DNA of 64,000 bases from NCBI GenBank assembly GCA_937884605.1, contig CALGDM010000022.1:1-64000 (forward strand), given 5' to 3'. Below, piece after piece: positions 36,624-45,726 of the stretch (positions are counted from its first letter, which is position 1; the number at the start of each line of letters is the position of its first letter). Under the pieces are notes generated by a model, which made no database searches, was not told the DNA's origin, and was given only the letters and a program-made list of their open reading frames with translations. The DNA comes from an uncultured Spiribacter sp. Lineage in GTDB: Bacteria > Pseudomonadota > Gammaproteobacteria > Nitrococcales > Nitrococcaceae. The position numbers were made by a program, and so were the translations under genes.

Positions 36624-38392
36624 ATCTCGAACTGGGCATGATCGGCAACGGCCAGATCAATGCCCTCATTGATCCCATGGGCCGCCTGGTCTGGGCCTGC
36701 CTGCCGCGATTTGATGCCCAACCCGCCTTCTCGCGGCTCGTCGACTCGCAGGATCGTGGCCACTTCAGCATCGAGCTCTGCGACCAGTGCGCGGTCAGCC
36801 AGTCCTACCATCCCAACACCGCCGTGCTGTGCACCGAACTCACCGACCGCTACGGCGCCGTCCTGCGCATCACCGACTTCTGCCCGCGGTTTCGCCAGTA
36901 CGAGCGCACCTACCGGCCGGTCATGATCATCCGCCGGATCGAGGTCGTGCGCGGCCATCCCGTGGTGCGCACCCGGCTGCGCCCGGTGAGCGGCTGGGAT
37001 GCCAGCGCCCCGACCACCACCCGCGGCAGCAATCATGTCCGCTTTCTGCGTCACGACCAGATCCTGCGGGTGACCACCGACGCACCGCTGACCCATGTCC
37101 TCGACGAGACCCCATTCGTGGTCGACGCCACCATGACCTTCATCCTCGGCCCCGATGAAAGCGTCAAGGAATCGGTGGAGGCCATGGGGCGACGCTTTCT
37201 GGAGCAGACCGAGAGATACTGGCGCGACTGGACCCGCTCGCTGGCCATTCCGTTCGAGTGGCAGCATGCGGTGATTCGCGCGGCCATCACCCTCAAGCTC
37301 TCGGCCTACGAAGACACCGGCGCGGTGGTCGCCGCCGCCACTACATCGATCCCCGAGGCGGCGGACAGTGGCCGCAACTGGGACTACCGCTACTGCTGGC
37401 TGCGGGATGCCTACTTTACCGTGCATGCGCTCAATCGCCTGGGTGCGACCCGCACCATGGAGGGGTTTCTGCGCTATATCATCAACCTGGTGGCCGCCAC
37501 CGGCGACCACCGCCTGCAGCCGCTCTACGGCATCGGCGGCGAGCGCCGCATCGAGGAGACCACCGCCGACACGCTGGGCGGCTATCGCGGCATGGGCCCG
37601 GTGCGGGTGGGCAACGCCGCCTACTATCAGGTCCAGCACGACGTCTACGGCACGGTCATCCTCGCCGCCACGCAGGCATTTTTTGACGCCCGCCTCGAGC
37701 AACCCGGCGACCAGGCCCTCTATCAGCGGCTCTGCGCCCTCGGCGATGAGGCCATCCGCCGCTACGATCAGCCCGATGCCGGCATCTGGGAATACCGCGG
37801 CCGGGCCCGCGTCCACACCTACTCGGCGATGATGTGCTGGGCGGCCTGTGACCGGCTGCGCCGCATCGCCGAGCGGCTCGGGCTGGACGCCGACGCCAAC
37901 TACTGGTCGGGCCAGGCCGCCACCATCCATGCCACCGTCTGCCGCGAGGCGTGGAGCGACACCCGTAATGCCTTTGTCGAGAGCTTCGGCGGTGACAGCC
38001 TCGACGCCAGCCTGCTGCTGATGCACGAGCTGGGCTTTCTGCCCGCTGATGATCCGCGCTTCATCGGCACCGTCGAGGCCATCGAGGCGCATCTGCGCCG
38101 GGGTGATCATCTGTTCCGCTATGCCGCCGCCGATGACTTCGGTCAGCCCGAGAATGCCTTCAACATCTGCACCTTCTGGTTCATCGACGCCCTTCAGGCC
38201 ATTGGCCGCCAGGACGAGGCGCGGCGGCTGTTCGAGAACATGCTCGGCCACCGGACCCGCCTGGGCCTGCTCTCGGAGGATCTCGACGCGGATCACGGCG
38301 AACTCTGGGGCAACTTCCCGCAGACCTACAGTATGGTGGGGTTGATCAACTCGGCGATGCACCTGAGCCGCAGCTGGGAGGAAAGCCTTTGA
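36581..38392 (+). CDS. GH15-family glycoside hydrolase (trehalase or glucoamylase like)
   Basis: Cytosolic protein of 603 aa, without signal peptide. The N-terminal beta domain (~15-250) begins LGMIGNGQINALIDPMGRL. The (alpha/alpha)6 catalytic barrel has SGRNWDYRYCWLRDA (~266-280), the acid motif GIWEYRG (~401-407, Glu ~404) and the base motif GLLSEDLD (~562-569) followed by GNFPQTYS. Both catalytic glutamates are present. Known GH15 enzymes split starch ends or, in actinobacteria and archaea, trehalose. Encoded between otsB and otsA with overlaps on both sides, a trehalose-linked role is likely. Confidence 0.88.
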   Translation: MAEPTAPAPAPDSIDLELGMIGNGQINALIDPMGRLVWACLPRFDAQPAFSRLVDSQDRGHFSIELCDQCAVSQSYHPNTAVLCTELTDRYGAVLRITDFCPRFRQYERTYRPVMIIRRIEVVRGHPVVRTRLRPVSGWDASAPTTTRGSNHVRFLRHDQILRVTTDAPLTHVLDETPFVVDATMTFILGPDESVKESVEAMGRRFLEQTERYWRDWTRSLAIPFEWQHAVIRAAITLKLSAYEDTGAVVAAATTSIPEAADSGRNWDYRYCWLRDAYFTVHALNRLGATRTMEGFLRYIINLVAATGDHRLQPLYGIGGERRIEETTADTLGGYRGMGPVRVGNAAYYQVQHDVYGTVILAATQAFFDARLEQPGDQALYQRLCALGDEAIRRYDQPDAGIWEYRGRARVHTYSAMMCWAACDRLRRIAERLGLDADANYWSGQAATIHATVCREAWSDTRNAFVESFGGDSLDASLLLMHELGFLPADDPRFIGTVEAIEAHLRRGDHLFRYAAADDFGQPENAFNICTFWFIDALQAIGRQDEARRLFENMLGHRTRLGLLSEDLDADHGELWGNFPQTYSMVGLINSAMHLSRSWEESL

Positions 38393-39765
38393 GTCGACTG
38401 GTTGTTGTCTCCAATCGCGTTCCGCTGCCGCAGCCCGGCCAGCCCCAGGCCGGCGGACTGGCGGTGGCGCTGTCGGATGCGCTGTCGCGACGCGGCGGCC
38501 TGTGGTTCGGCTGGTCGGGCGAGGTCAGCGATGCCTCCGATTCACCCCCCGATATCCGGCACCACCAGGGCATCGACTACGCCACACTGGCGCTGAGCCC
38601 CGAGGACTACGACGACTTCTATCTGGGCTATTCCAATGCGGTGATCTGGCCGGTCTTTCACTTCAACCTGGGGGCCATGGACTACCAGCGCCGCTACTCC
38701 CACGCCTACACCCGGGTCAATGCCCGCTTTGCCGATTGCCTGGCGCCGCTCATCGAGCCCGATGACATCATCTGGATCCACGACTATCACCTGATGCCGC
38801 TGGCCCGCGAGCTGCGCGAGCGCGGCCTGCGCAACCGCATCGGGTTTTTCCTGCATATCCCCTTCCCCGACTACGACGTGCTGCGGGCCATGCCCGGCCA
38901 TCGGGCCCTGCTCGAGGACCTGTGCCGGTTTGATCTGCTGGGCTTTCAGACCGACAACGACCGGCACGCCTTCGAAGAGTCCGCCACCCGGGCCATCGGC
39001 GCGCTGGTGCGATCCTCGGGGCAGCTGCGTCACCGCAATCGGGATCTGCACACCGGCGTCTATCCGGTGGGGGTGGATGTGGCCGCCCTCGCCGATCTGT
39101 CCGCGCAGACCCTGACCACGCCGGCCGTCCAGCGGCTGCTCGACGGGCTTGGCGAGCGCGACCTGATGATCGGTGTCGACCGCCTCGACTACTCCAAGGG
39201 CCTCGAGCAGCGCTTCCGCGCCTTCGAGGCGCTGTTCGATGATTACCCCCACCGCCGCGGGCACACCGTGCTCATGCAGATCGCCAGCCCCTCGCGCGGC
39301 GACATCGCTGAATACGCCGATCTGCGCCAGCGTCTGGAGGGGCTGAGCGGCCATATCAACGGCGTCTACGGCGATCTCGACTGGGCGCCCCTGCACTACC
39401 TCAATCGCACCTTCGAACGCGGCGCCATCATGGGGCTCTACCGCGCCGCGCGGGTCGGCGTGGTCACCCCCCTGCGCGACGGCATGAACCTGGTGGCCAA
39501 GGAATTCGTCGCCAGTCAGGACCCGGACAGCCCCGGCGTGCTGGTGCTCTCGGATCTGGCCGGCTCGGCGGCCGAACTGAGCGATGCGATCCGCGTCAAT
39601 CCCTACGACACCGACGCCATCGCCGCCGGGCTCAACCAGGCACTGGCGATGCCGCGACCCGAGCGCCGCCGGCGGCACGAGCGCATGATGGCGGTGCTCG
39701 AGAGCAACGACATCGGCGCCTGGGAGCAGCGCTTTCTGGATGACCTCGGCGGCCCCCGCGACTGA
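38389..39765 (+). CDS. otsA: trehalose-6-phosphate synthase
   Basis: GT20 glycosyltransferase of 458 aa that joins UDP-glucose and glucose 6-phosphate. GGLAVAL near the N-terminus, WIHDYHLMPLA (~126), the VDRLDYSKGLEQR segment (~264-276) and MNLVAKEFVASQ (~366) are diagnostic. The start is a TTG (38389) overlapping the GH15 stop as TTGA, with a strong GGGAGGAAAG site. Its last 26 bp overlap dinB if the upstream dinB start is used. Confidence 0.95.
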   Translation: MSRLVVVSNRVPLPQPGQPQAGGLAVALSDALSRRGGLWFGWSGEVSDASDSPPDIRHHQGIDYATLALSPEDYDDFYLGYSNAVIWPVFHFNLGAMDYQRRYSHAYTRVNARFADCLAPLIEPDDIIWIHDYHLMPLARELRERGLRNRIGFFLHIPFPDYDVLRAMPGHRALLEDLCRFDLLGFQTDNDRHAFEESATRAIGALVRSSGQLRHRNRDLHTGVYPVGVDVAALADLSAQTLTTPAVQRLLDGLGERDLMIGVDRLDYSKGLEQRFRAFEALFDDYPHRRGHTVLMQIASPSRGDIAEYADLRQRLEGLSGHINGVYGDLDWAPLHYLNRTFERGAIMGLYRAARVGVVTPLRDGMNLVAKEFVASQDPDSPGVLVLSDLAGSAAELSDAIRVNPYDTDAIAAGLNQALAMPRPERRRRHERMMAVLESNDIGAWEQRFLDDLGGPRD

Positions 39766-40813
39766 TCCCGGCCCCCCTGCCGCGGTGCGCATCATCATGC
39801 ATGTGGACATGGATGCGTTTTTTGCCTCGGTGGAGCTCAAGCGCCGCCCCAGCCTCCGGGGCCAACCGGTGATCGTCGGTGGGCGCGGCGATCCGGCCCG
39901 CCGCGGCGTGGTCTCCACCGCCACCTACGAGGCCCGGGTCTTTGGCATCCACTCGGGCATGCCGCTGCGTACCGCGGTACGGCTCTGCCCCGATGCGGTG
40001 TTTCTGCCGGTGGACTTTCCCGCCTATCACGCGGCCTCGGCACAAGTCTTCGAATGCCTGGCCGCGGTCAGCAATCGCCTGCAGGCGGTGGGCCTGGATG
40101 AGGCCTATATGGACATCAGCGACCGCGATGACGACCCGCTGGCTGTCGGCCGGGCCCTGAAGGACGACATCCACGCGGCCACCGATCTGGTGGCCTCCGT
40201 CGGAATCGGTCCCAATCGACTATTGGCGAAAATCGCCTCGGATCTGGAAAAGCCCGACGGGCTCACCCAACTGCGCCACACCGACGTGCCCGAGCGGGTC
40301 TGGCCCCTGCCGGTCCGCACCCTGCATGGCGTCGGCCCGCGCACCGCCGAGCGGCTCGCCGGTCTGGGAGTGGAAACGGTCGGTGATCTGGCCCGGCTGG
40401 GCCCGGATCGGCTGGCGGCCGAGTTCAGTCCGCGCCATGCGCAGTCACTGAGCGAGTCCGCCCACGGCATTGACGAGCGTCCCGTGCAGACCGAGCGCAT
40501 CCGCAAGTCCATCGGTCGCGAGCGCACCTTTCAGCAGGACTGCCGCAGCAGCGGGCGACTCGATCACGAGGCGCGGCTCATGCTCGATGAAGTGCGGGGG
40601 CGGCTGACGGCCCGTCAGCTGGGGGCCCGGACCGTGACGGTCAAGCTGCGCTATCGCGACTTCACCACCCATACCCGGTCACACAGCCTGGCCACGGCGA
40701 CCGATGATCATGCGGCGCTGGCGGCGCTGGTCCGCCAGTGCCTGTTCGCGCACCGGCTGCATCGCGCGGTGCGCCTTCTGGGCGTTCAGCTCTCGGGGCT
40801 GACGCCGCTCTAG
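39740..40813 (+). CDS. dinB: DNA polymerase IV
   Basis: Y-family translesion polymerase of about 340-357 aa. HVDMDAFFASVE, GLDEAYMDIS (the catalytic Asp-Glu) and the little-finger domain with KSIGRERTF are present. The listed ATG overlaps otsA; a GTG at 39785 would give MRIIMHVDMD, which matches the usual DinB N-terminus better, but neither has a clear ribosome site. The C-terminus ends with LGVQLSGLTPL, too short for a beta-clamp motif that I can recognise. Its stop overlaps the choX stop by 4 bp. Confidence 0.93.
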   Translation: MTSAAPATDPGPPAAVRIIMHVDMDAFFASVELKRRPSLRGQPVIVGGRGDPARRGVVSTATYEARVFGIHSGMPLRTAVRLCPDAVFLPVDFPAYHAASAQVFECLAAVSNRLQAVGLDEAYMDISDRDDDPLAVGRALKDDIHAATDLVASVGIGPNRLLAKIASDLEKPDGLTQLRHTDVPERVWPLPVRTLHGVGPRTAERLAGLGVETVGDLARLGPDRLAAEFSPRHAQSLSESAHGIDERPVQTERIRKSIGRERTFQQDCRSSGRLDHEARLMLDEVRGRLTARQLGARTVTVKLRYRDFTTHTRSHSLATATDDHAALAALVRQCLFAHRLHRAVRLLGVQLSGLTPL

Positions 40814-41757
40814 AGTCCCAGGTCGTCGCGCACGATGGTCACGGCGCCGGTGCCCTCGACGTTGGTCACGCCTTCAAGCCAGCGGTTGAGCAGATCCGGG
40901 TTTTCCATGATCAGCGTCTGACCGGCCTCGATGGGGGACATTTCATCATTGATGACGTAGCCGCCCGCCTGGCTCTGCTCCTCGACGGTGTAGGCGTACT
41001 GCTCGAGCAGTCGGCCGACGTTGCTGCAGCGCTCGCTGTAGCCAGCCGTGGCGATGGTGTAGACCGTGGCGCCGCCCTGATTGGGGCCGAAGTACTCGGC
41101 ACCGCCGGTCAGATAGCGCATGTCGATGTTGATGTTCATCGGATGCGGCGCCCAGCCCAGAAAGGCGACCCACTCGTCGCGGGGCACCGAGCGCTGGACC
41201 TGGGTGAGCATACCGGCTTCGGAGGACTCCATGAGCTCCCAGTCGCCCAGCCCGAAGGCACCGTCGTCAATCATTGACTGGATGGCGGCATTGCCGTCGT
41301 TGCCCGCCTCGATGCCATAGATGCGGCCCTCGAAGCGATCACGGTAGTCATCCAGGTCGGAGAAGTCGCGAACGCCGGCCTCCCAGACATAATCCGGTAC
41401 CGCCAGGGTGTACTTGGCGCCCTCGAGATTGGCCGCCAGCTGCTCGATCTCGCCGTCGTCCAGATAGGGCCGGATCATGCTCTCCTGAGTAGGCAGCCAG
41501 AGACCCAGAAAGGCATCACGCTGGCCGTCGGCCACCGACTGAAAGGCGATCGGCACGGACGCCGTGGTCAGCTCGGTCTCGTAGCCCAGCGTCTCGAGCA
41601 GGTACTCCATGACCTCGGACTTGATGGTCACACCGGTCCAGTTGACGTTGGCAAGGCCCACCGACTGGCAGCTCTCGGGCTCGTTGGCACTGGCGTTCAT
41701 GGCGGACAGGGACACCAGCGCGGCACCGGCCACCGTCGCGATCATTCGGGTCTTCAT
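40810..41757 (-). CDS. choX: choline / glycine-betaine ABC transporter substrate-binding protein
   Basis: Periplasmic binding protein of 315 aa with signal peptide ending near NASAN. The fold is the OpuAC/ProX type. The phrases NWTGVTIKSEVMEYLLETLGYE and FLGLWLPTQESMI, with several aromatic residues, resemble ChoX of rhizobia. The start is the ATG whose first base is 41757, preceded by TGGAG. No permease or ATPase gene accompanies it here. It is divergent from betI across two operator-like palindromes, which ties it to choline. Confidence 0.85.
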   Translation of the reverse strand: MKTRMIATVAGAALVSLSAMNASANEPESCQSVGLANVNWTGVTIKSEVMEYLLETLGYETELTTASVPIAFQSVADGQRDAFLGLWLPTQESMIRPYLDDGEIEQLAANLEGAKYTLAVPDYVWEAGVRDFSDLDDYRDRFEGRIYGIEAGNDGNAAIQSMIDDGAFGLGDWELMESSEAGMLTQVQRSVPRDEWVAFLGWAPHPMNINIDMRYLTGGAEYFGPNQGGATVYTIATAGYSERCSNVGRLLEQYAYTVEEQSQAGGYVINDEMSPIEAGQTLIMENPDLLNRWLEGVTNVEGTGAVTIVRDDLGL

Positions 41758-41783
41758 AGAATCTCCAGATTTTCCGACTCGGG

Positions 41784-41795
41784 TTGAGTGGTCAA
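41784..41795. promoter_or_regulatory. BetI operator candidate O2
   Basis: TTGA-GTGG-TCAA, a 12-bp inverted repeat with the same core as the longer palindrome at 41810-41829. The two centres are exactly 30 bp apart. It lies in the choX leader region. Confidence 0.55.
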
Positions 41796-41809
41796 AGCAG
41801 ACCACAACC

Positions 41810-41829
41810 TTGATTGAGTGGTCAATCAA
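41810..41829. promoter_or_regulatory. BetI operator candidate O1 (perfect 20-bp palindrome)
   Basis: TTGATTGA (41810-41817), GTGG, then TCAATCAA (41822-41829) give perfect 8-bp arms. It lies 41 bp before the betI ATG in the choX/betI divergent gap. TetR-family repressors such as BetI bind palindromes of this size. Confidence 0.7.
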
Positions 41830-41870
41830 TGAAGATTAGACTGTCGCCCATTCGGTCGTGAGGATTCGCC

Positions 41871-42479
41871 ATGGCGCGCAAAGGAATGGAGACGGTCCGT
41901 CGCCGGCAATTGATTCAGGCGACCCTCCAGGTTATCCATGATCAAGGTCTGCAGGCCACCACGCTGGGCCGGGTCGGCCAGCAGGCCGGCATCTCGCCCG
42001 GGCTGGTGGCCCATTACTTTGGTGACAAGCGCCACCTGCTGGCCTCAACCTATCTGTCGCTGGTGCGTTCGCTCGAGCAGGAATATCGCGTGGCGCGGGC
42101 TGGCACCGCCGCCGGCCTGCCGCGGGTGCGCGCCATCATCGATGCCAACTTTGCCGCCAGCCAGTCCGATGCCGTCACCGTCAGCTGCTGGCTGTCGTTC
42201 TGGGCACAGGTCAACCACGTGCCCTCCATCGCCCGCATCCAGCGGGTGGTGACGCGCCGCCTCGAGAGCAACCTGACCCACGCCCTGGCGGGCTTTCTGC
42301 CGCGCGCCGAAGCGGTGCGGCTGGCCGAAGGCCTGGGCGTGATGATCGATGGCCTGTGGCTGCGCGCCAGCCTGCGCACCGGCGGGCTGGATGTGGACGC
42401 GGCCCGCGCCCTGGCCCATCGCTATCTCGACTCCGAACTCCATGCACTCACCGGAGGCCCGCATGTCCAGACCGCCTGA
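41871..42479 (+). CDS. betI: TetR-family repressor BetI
   Basis: Choline-responsive repressor of 202 aa. The HTH is in the N-terminal 60 residues (QATTLGRVGQQAGISPGLVAHYFGDK). The SCWLSFWAQVNHVPSIARIQ segment and the rest are close to BetI of other proteobacteria. It is followed by betB with a 17-bp overlap and lies next to two palindromes that would be its operators. It would repress betIBA and, from its position, choX until choline is present. Confidence 0.93.
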   Translation: MARKGMETVRRRQLIQATLQVIHDQGLQATTLGRVGQQAGISPGLVAHYFGDKRHLLASTYLSLVRSLEQEYRVARAGTAAGLPRVRAIIDANFAASQSDAVTVSCWLSFWAQVNHVPSIARIQRVVTRRLESNLTHALAGFLPRAEAVRLAEGLGVMIDGLWLRASLRTGGLDVDAARALAHRYLDSELHALTGGPHVQTA

Positions 42480-43926
42480 ACGCCTGCTGTGGATCGACAA
42501 CACCCTTGTTGATGCCCAGCGTGGACAACGCTTTATCACTGCCAACCCGGCCACCGGCGAGCCCCTGGCTGAGGTCGCCGAGGCCGATGCCGACGACGTC
42601 GATGCCGCCGTGCGCAGCGCCCGGGCCGCGCAGGTCCACTGGGCGGCACAGACCGGAGTCGAGCGCGGGCGCGTCCTGGCGGCCGCGGCCGCGGCGGTGC
42701 GCGCGCATCGTGACGAACTGGCCCGGCTCGAATGCCTGGATGGCGGCAAGCCCATCGCCGAAACCCCCGAGGCCGACGTCGATTCGGCGGCCGACTGCCT
42801 GGAATACTTTGCCGGTCAGGCCGGCAGCCTTCAGGGCGAGTACCAGGACGTGGACGGCGGATTCTTCTACACCCGCCCCGAGCCGCTTGGCGTCTGCGCC
42901 GGCATCGGTGCCTGGAACTATCCGCTCCAGATCGCCGCCTGGAAAAGCGCACCAGCCCTCGCCGCCGGCAACGCCATGGTCTTCAAGCCCGCCGAGCTGA
43001 CCCCGCTGTCGGCCCTGCGGTTTGCCGAGATCCTGGCCGAGGCGGGTCTGCCGGCGGGGCTTTTCAATGTCGTCCAGGGCGCCGCCGAAACCGGCCAGGC
43101 CCTGACCCGGCATCCCGGCATCGACAAGGTCTCGCTGACCGGCGAGGTCGGCACCGGCAAGGCGGTGATGCGCGATGCCGCCGACACCCTCAAGGCGGTC
43201 ACCATGGAGCTGGGCGGCAAGTCGCCGTTGATCGTGTTTGACGATGCCGCGCTGGATGATGCCGTCTCGGGCGCGCTGCTCGGCAACTTCTACACCCAGG
43301 GCGAGATCTGCACCAACGGCACGCGGGTGTATGTCCACGAATCGGTGATCGACACGTTCATCGACCGGGTCCTGGCCCGCACCCGGGGGCTGACCATTGG
43401 TGATCCGGCCGATCCGGACACCGATATCGGTGCACTGATCTCGCCCGCCCACCGCGAGCATGTCCTCGCCTACATCCGCCGCGGCGAGGCGGAAGGCGCC
43501 CGGCGCCTGATTGGCGGCGAAGCAGTGGCGGTCGCCGGCTGTCCGGGGGGTGCCTTTGTCTCGCCGGCGGTGTTCCGGGTGGACGATGATGACTGCGTGA
43601 TCGCCCGCGAGGAGATCTTCGGCCCGGTGATGACCATCCTGCCGTTTCGCGACGAGGCCGAGGTCATCCGTCGCGCCAACGACACGCCCTATGGGCTGGC
43701 CGGCGGGGTGTTCACCCGCGATCTGTCCCGGGCCCACCGGGTGGCGGCGGCGCTGCAGGCGGGCGTTATCTGGGTCAACCACTACAATCTGACCCCCATC
43801 GAAATGCCGTTTGGCGGCATGCGCCAGTCGGGCATCGGCCGCGAGAACAGCCGCCGCGCCCTCGACCACTACACCCAGCTGAAAAGCGTGTTCGTCGCCA
43901 GCACCGGCGTCGACGCCCCCTACTGA
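42463..43926 (+). CDS. betB: betaine aldehyde dehydrogenase
   Basis: ALDH-superfamily enzyme of 487 aa that oxidises betaine aldehyde to glycine betaine with NAD(P). The Glu motif MELGGKSP (~residues 247-254) and the catalytic cysteine in GEICTNGTR (~Cys284) are present. IGAWNYPLQIAAWK is typical of BetB. The ATG at 42463 has a CGGAGG site and lies inside the end of betI. betA begins 10 bp after the stop. Confidence 0.96.
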   Translation: MSRPPERLLWIDNTLVDAQRGQRFITANPATGEPLAEVAEADADDVDAAVRSARAAQVHWAAQTGVERGRVLAAAAAAVRAHRDELARLECLDGGKPIAETPEADVDSAADCLEYFAGQAGSLQGEYQDVDGGFFYTRPEPLGVCAGIGAWNYPLQIAAWKSAPALAAGNAMVFKPAELTPLSALRFAEILAEAGLPAGLFNVVQGAAETGQALTRHPGIDKVSLTGEVGTGKAVMRDAADTLKAVTMELGGKSPLIVFDDAALDDAVSGALLGNFYTQGEICTNGTRVYVHESVIDTFIDRVLARTRGLTIGDPADPDTDIGALISPAHREHVLAYIRRGEAEGARRLIGGEAVAVAGCPGGAFVSPAVFRVDDDDCVIAREEIFGPVMTILPFRDEAEVIRRANDTPYGLAGGVFTRDLSRAHRVAAALQAGVIWVNHYNLTPIEMPFGGMRQSGIGRENSRRALDHYTQLKSVFVASTGVDAPY

Positions 43927-43936
43927 CGGATCGCGT

Positions 43937-45598
43937 ATGCACACAGAAACCTTCGACTACGTCATTATCGGGGCCGGCTCGGCCGGCGCCGTGCTGGCCC
44001 GCCGGCTGACCGAAGATCCCGACTGCCGGGTGCTGCTGCTGGAAGCCGGCCCGATGGATTACAGCCTCTGGATCCACATGCCCTCGGCCTTCGACAAGCC
44101 CATGGGCAGCAAGCGCTACAACTGGGGCTACGCCACCGAGCCCGAGCCGGCCATGGACAACCGACGCATGGACTGCCCGCGCGGCCATGTGCTGGGCGGC
44201 TCATCGTCAATCAACGGCATGGCCTATGTGCGGGGCAATGCCCTCGACTACGAGGGCTGGGCGGATGACTTTGGCCTCGAGGAGTGGCGCTACTCCAAGG
44301 TGCTGCCGTATTTCCGCCGCGCCGAGGACTTTGACCAGGGCGAAAATGACTACCACGGCAGCGGCGGACCACTGCATGTAACCACCGGGGCCATGCGCAA
44401 TCCGCTCTATCGGGCCTTCGTGGATGCCGGCGTGGCGGCAGGCTACCCCGAAACCGATGACATGAATGGCTATCAGCAGGAAGGCTTCGGGCCCATGTTC
44501 ATGACCACGCGCAACGGGGTGCGCTGGTCCACCGCCAACGCCTACCTGCGCCCGATCATGCGCCGACCCAATCTGACCCTGCGCACCGGGGCGCTCACCG
44601 AGACCCTGCAGTTCGAGGCCGACCAGGTCGTCGGCGTGCGCTACCGCTACCGGCGCGAGACCCGCGAGGCCCGCGTCGATGGCGAGGTGCTGCTGTGCGC
44701 CGGCGCCATCAACTCGCCGCAGATCCTGATGCGCTCGGGGATCGGGCCCGCCGCCACGCTCAAGGCCCATGACCTGCCGGTCCGCCAGGACCTGCCCGGG
44801 GTGGGCGAAAACCTCCAGGATCACCTCGAGGTGTACGTGCAGTACGCCTGCCGCGAGCCGATCACCCTGTTCAGTGCCCTCAAGCCCTGGAATCAGGCAC
44901 GCATCGGTCTGCAGTGGCTGACCACCCGCGGCGGACTGGGCGCCACCAACCACTTCGAATCGGGCGGTTTCATTCGCAGCGAAGCAGGCGTGCCCTATCC
45001 CAACCTGCAGTACCACTTCATGCCCATCGCGCTCAGCTATGACGGCAGTGTGTCGGCCGACTGCCATGGCTTTCAGGCGCATGTCGGCCCCATGCGACCC
45101 GAAAGCCGCGGCCGGGTCACCCTGTCGGGCGCTGACCCTGAGGCGGCCCCACGAATCGTGTTCAACTATATGGCCAGCGAACGCGACCGGCGGGAAATGC
45201 GGGCCGCCGTGCGCCTGACCCGCGAGGTCATCGAACAGTCGCCCATGGATCGGTTTCGGGAGCGCCCCCTGTCCCCGGGCCCCGAGGTCCAGAGCGATGC
45301 CGACATCGACGCCTGGGTGCGGGCCAACGGCGAGAGCGCCTATCACCCCAGCGGCACCTGCCGGATGGGGACGGCCAGCGATCCGCAGGCGGTGGTCGAT
45401 GGCGATGGCCGGGTGCACGGCGTGGCGGGCCTGCGCGTGATCGATGCCTCGATCATGCCGCGCATCGCCAGCGGCAACCTGAACGCCCCCACCATCATGA
45501 TCGCCGAAAAACTCGCCGATCGCCTGCGTGGTCGGGCCAGCCTCGACGAGCCACAGCCCTGGTACCAGCCGGACGACTGGTCGACCCGGCAACGCTGA
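43937..45598 (+). CDS. betA: choline dehydrogenase
   Basis: GMC-family flavoprotein of 553 aa that oxidises choline to betaine aldehyde at the membrane. The FAD loop [15 protein letters not shown] is at residues ~5-19, the GMC signature around residue 80 ([16 protein letters not shown]) and the active-site His in [10 protein letters not shown] (~468). It closes the betIBA operon; a hairpin without a T-run follows the stop. Confidence 0.96.
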   Translation: MHTETFDYVIIGAGSAGAVLARRLTEDPDCRVLLLEAGPMDYSLWIHMPSAFDKPMGSKRYNWGYATEPEPAMDNRRMDCPRGHVLGGSSSINGMAYVRGNALDYEGWADDFGLEEWRYSKVLPYFRRAEDFDQGENDYHGSGGPLHVTTGAMRNPLYRAFVDAGVAAGYPETDDMNGYQQEGFGPMFMTTRNGVRWSTANAYLRPIMRRPNLTLRTGALTETLQFEADQVVGVRYRYRRETREARVDGEVLLCAGAINSPQILMRSGIGPAATLKAHDLPVRQDLPGVGENLQDHLEVYVQYACREPITLFSALKPWNQARIGLQWLTTRGGLGATNHFESGGFIRSEAGVPYPNLQYHFMPIALSYDGSVSADCHGFQAHVGPMRPESRGRVTLSGADPEAAPRIVFNYMASERDRREMRAAVRLTREVIEQSPMDRFRERPLSPGPEVQSDADIDAWVRANGESAYHPSGTCRMGTASDPQAVVDGDGRVHGVAGLRVIDASIMPRIASGNLNAPTIMIAEKLADRLRGRASLDEPQPWYQPDDWSTRQR

Positions 45599-45603
45599 CC
45601 CGG

Positions 45604-45622
45604 CCCGCCGGAAGCCGGTGGG
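45604..45622 (+). terminator. hairpin after betA (no T-run)
   Basis: CCCGCCGG, AAG, CCGGTGGG form an 8-bp stem with one G-T pair, starting 6 bp after the betA stop. There is no T-run, so it may pause transcription or protect the mRNA end rather than terminate alone. Confidence 0.4.
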
Positions 45623-45682
45623 TCGTGCCCGCCGGCTGAACCCGATGGTCCCCATGTTCACAACCGAGCCGGTGTTCTGCGT

Positions 45683-45713
45683 TACAATGCTGCTATGCAA
45701 CATAGTTTCAGCA
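45683..45713 (+). promoter_or_regulatory. -10 element and inverted repeat upstream of the CoA-ligase/acetyltransferase gene
   Basis: TACAAT (5/6) at 45683-45688 is followed by CTATG-CAA-CATAG (45693-45705), a perfect 5-bp-arm repeat. Outer TGCTG and CAGCA (45688-45692 and 45709-45713) also match each other. It sits where a repressor would block promoter escape. I found no good -35 at normal spacing. Confidence 0.4.
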
Positions 45714-45726
45714 GGAGTTCAGGCCC

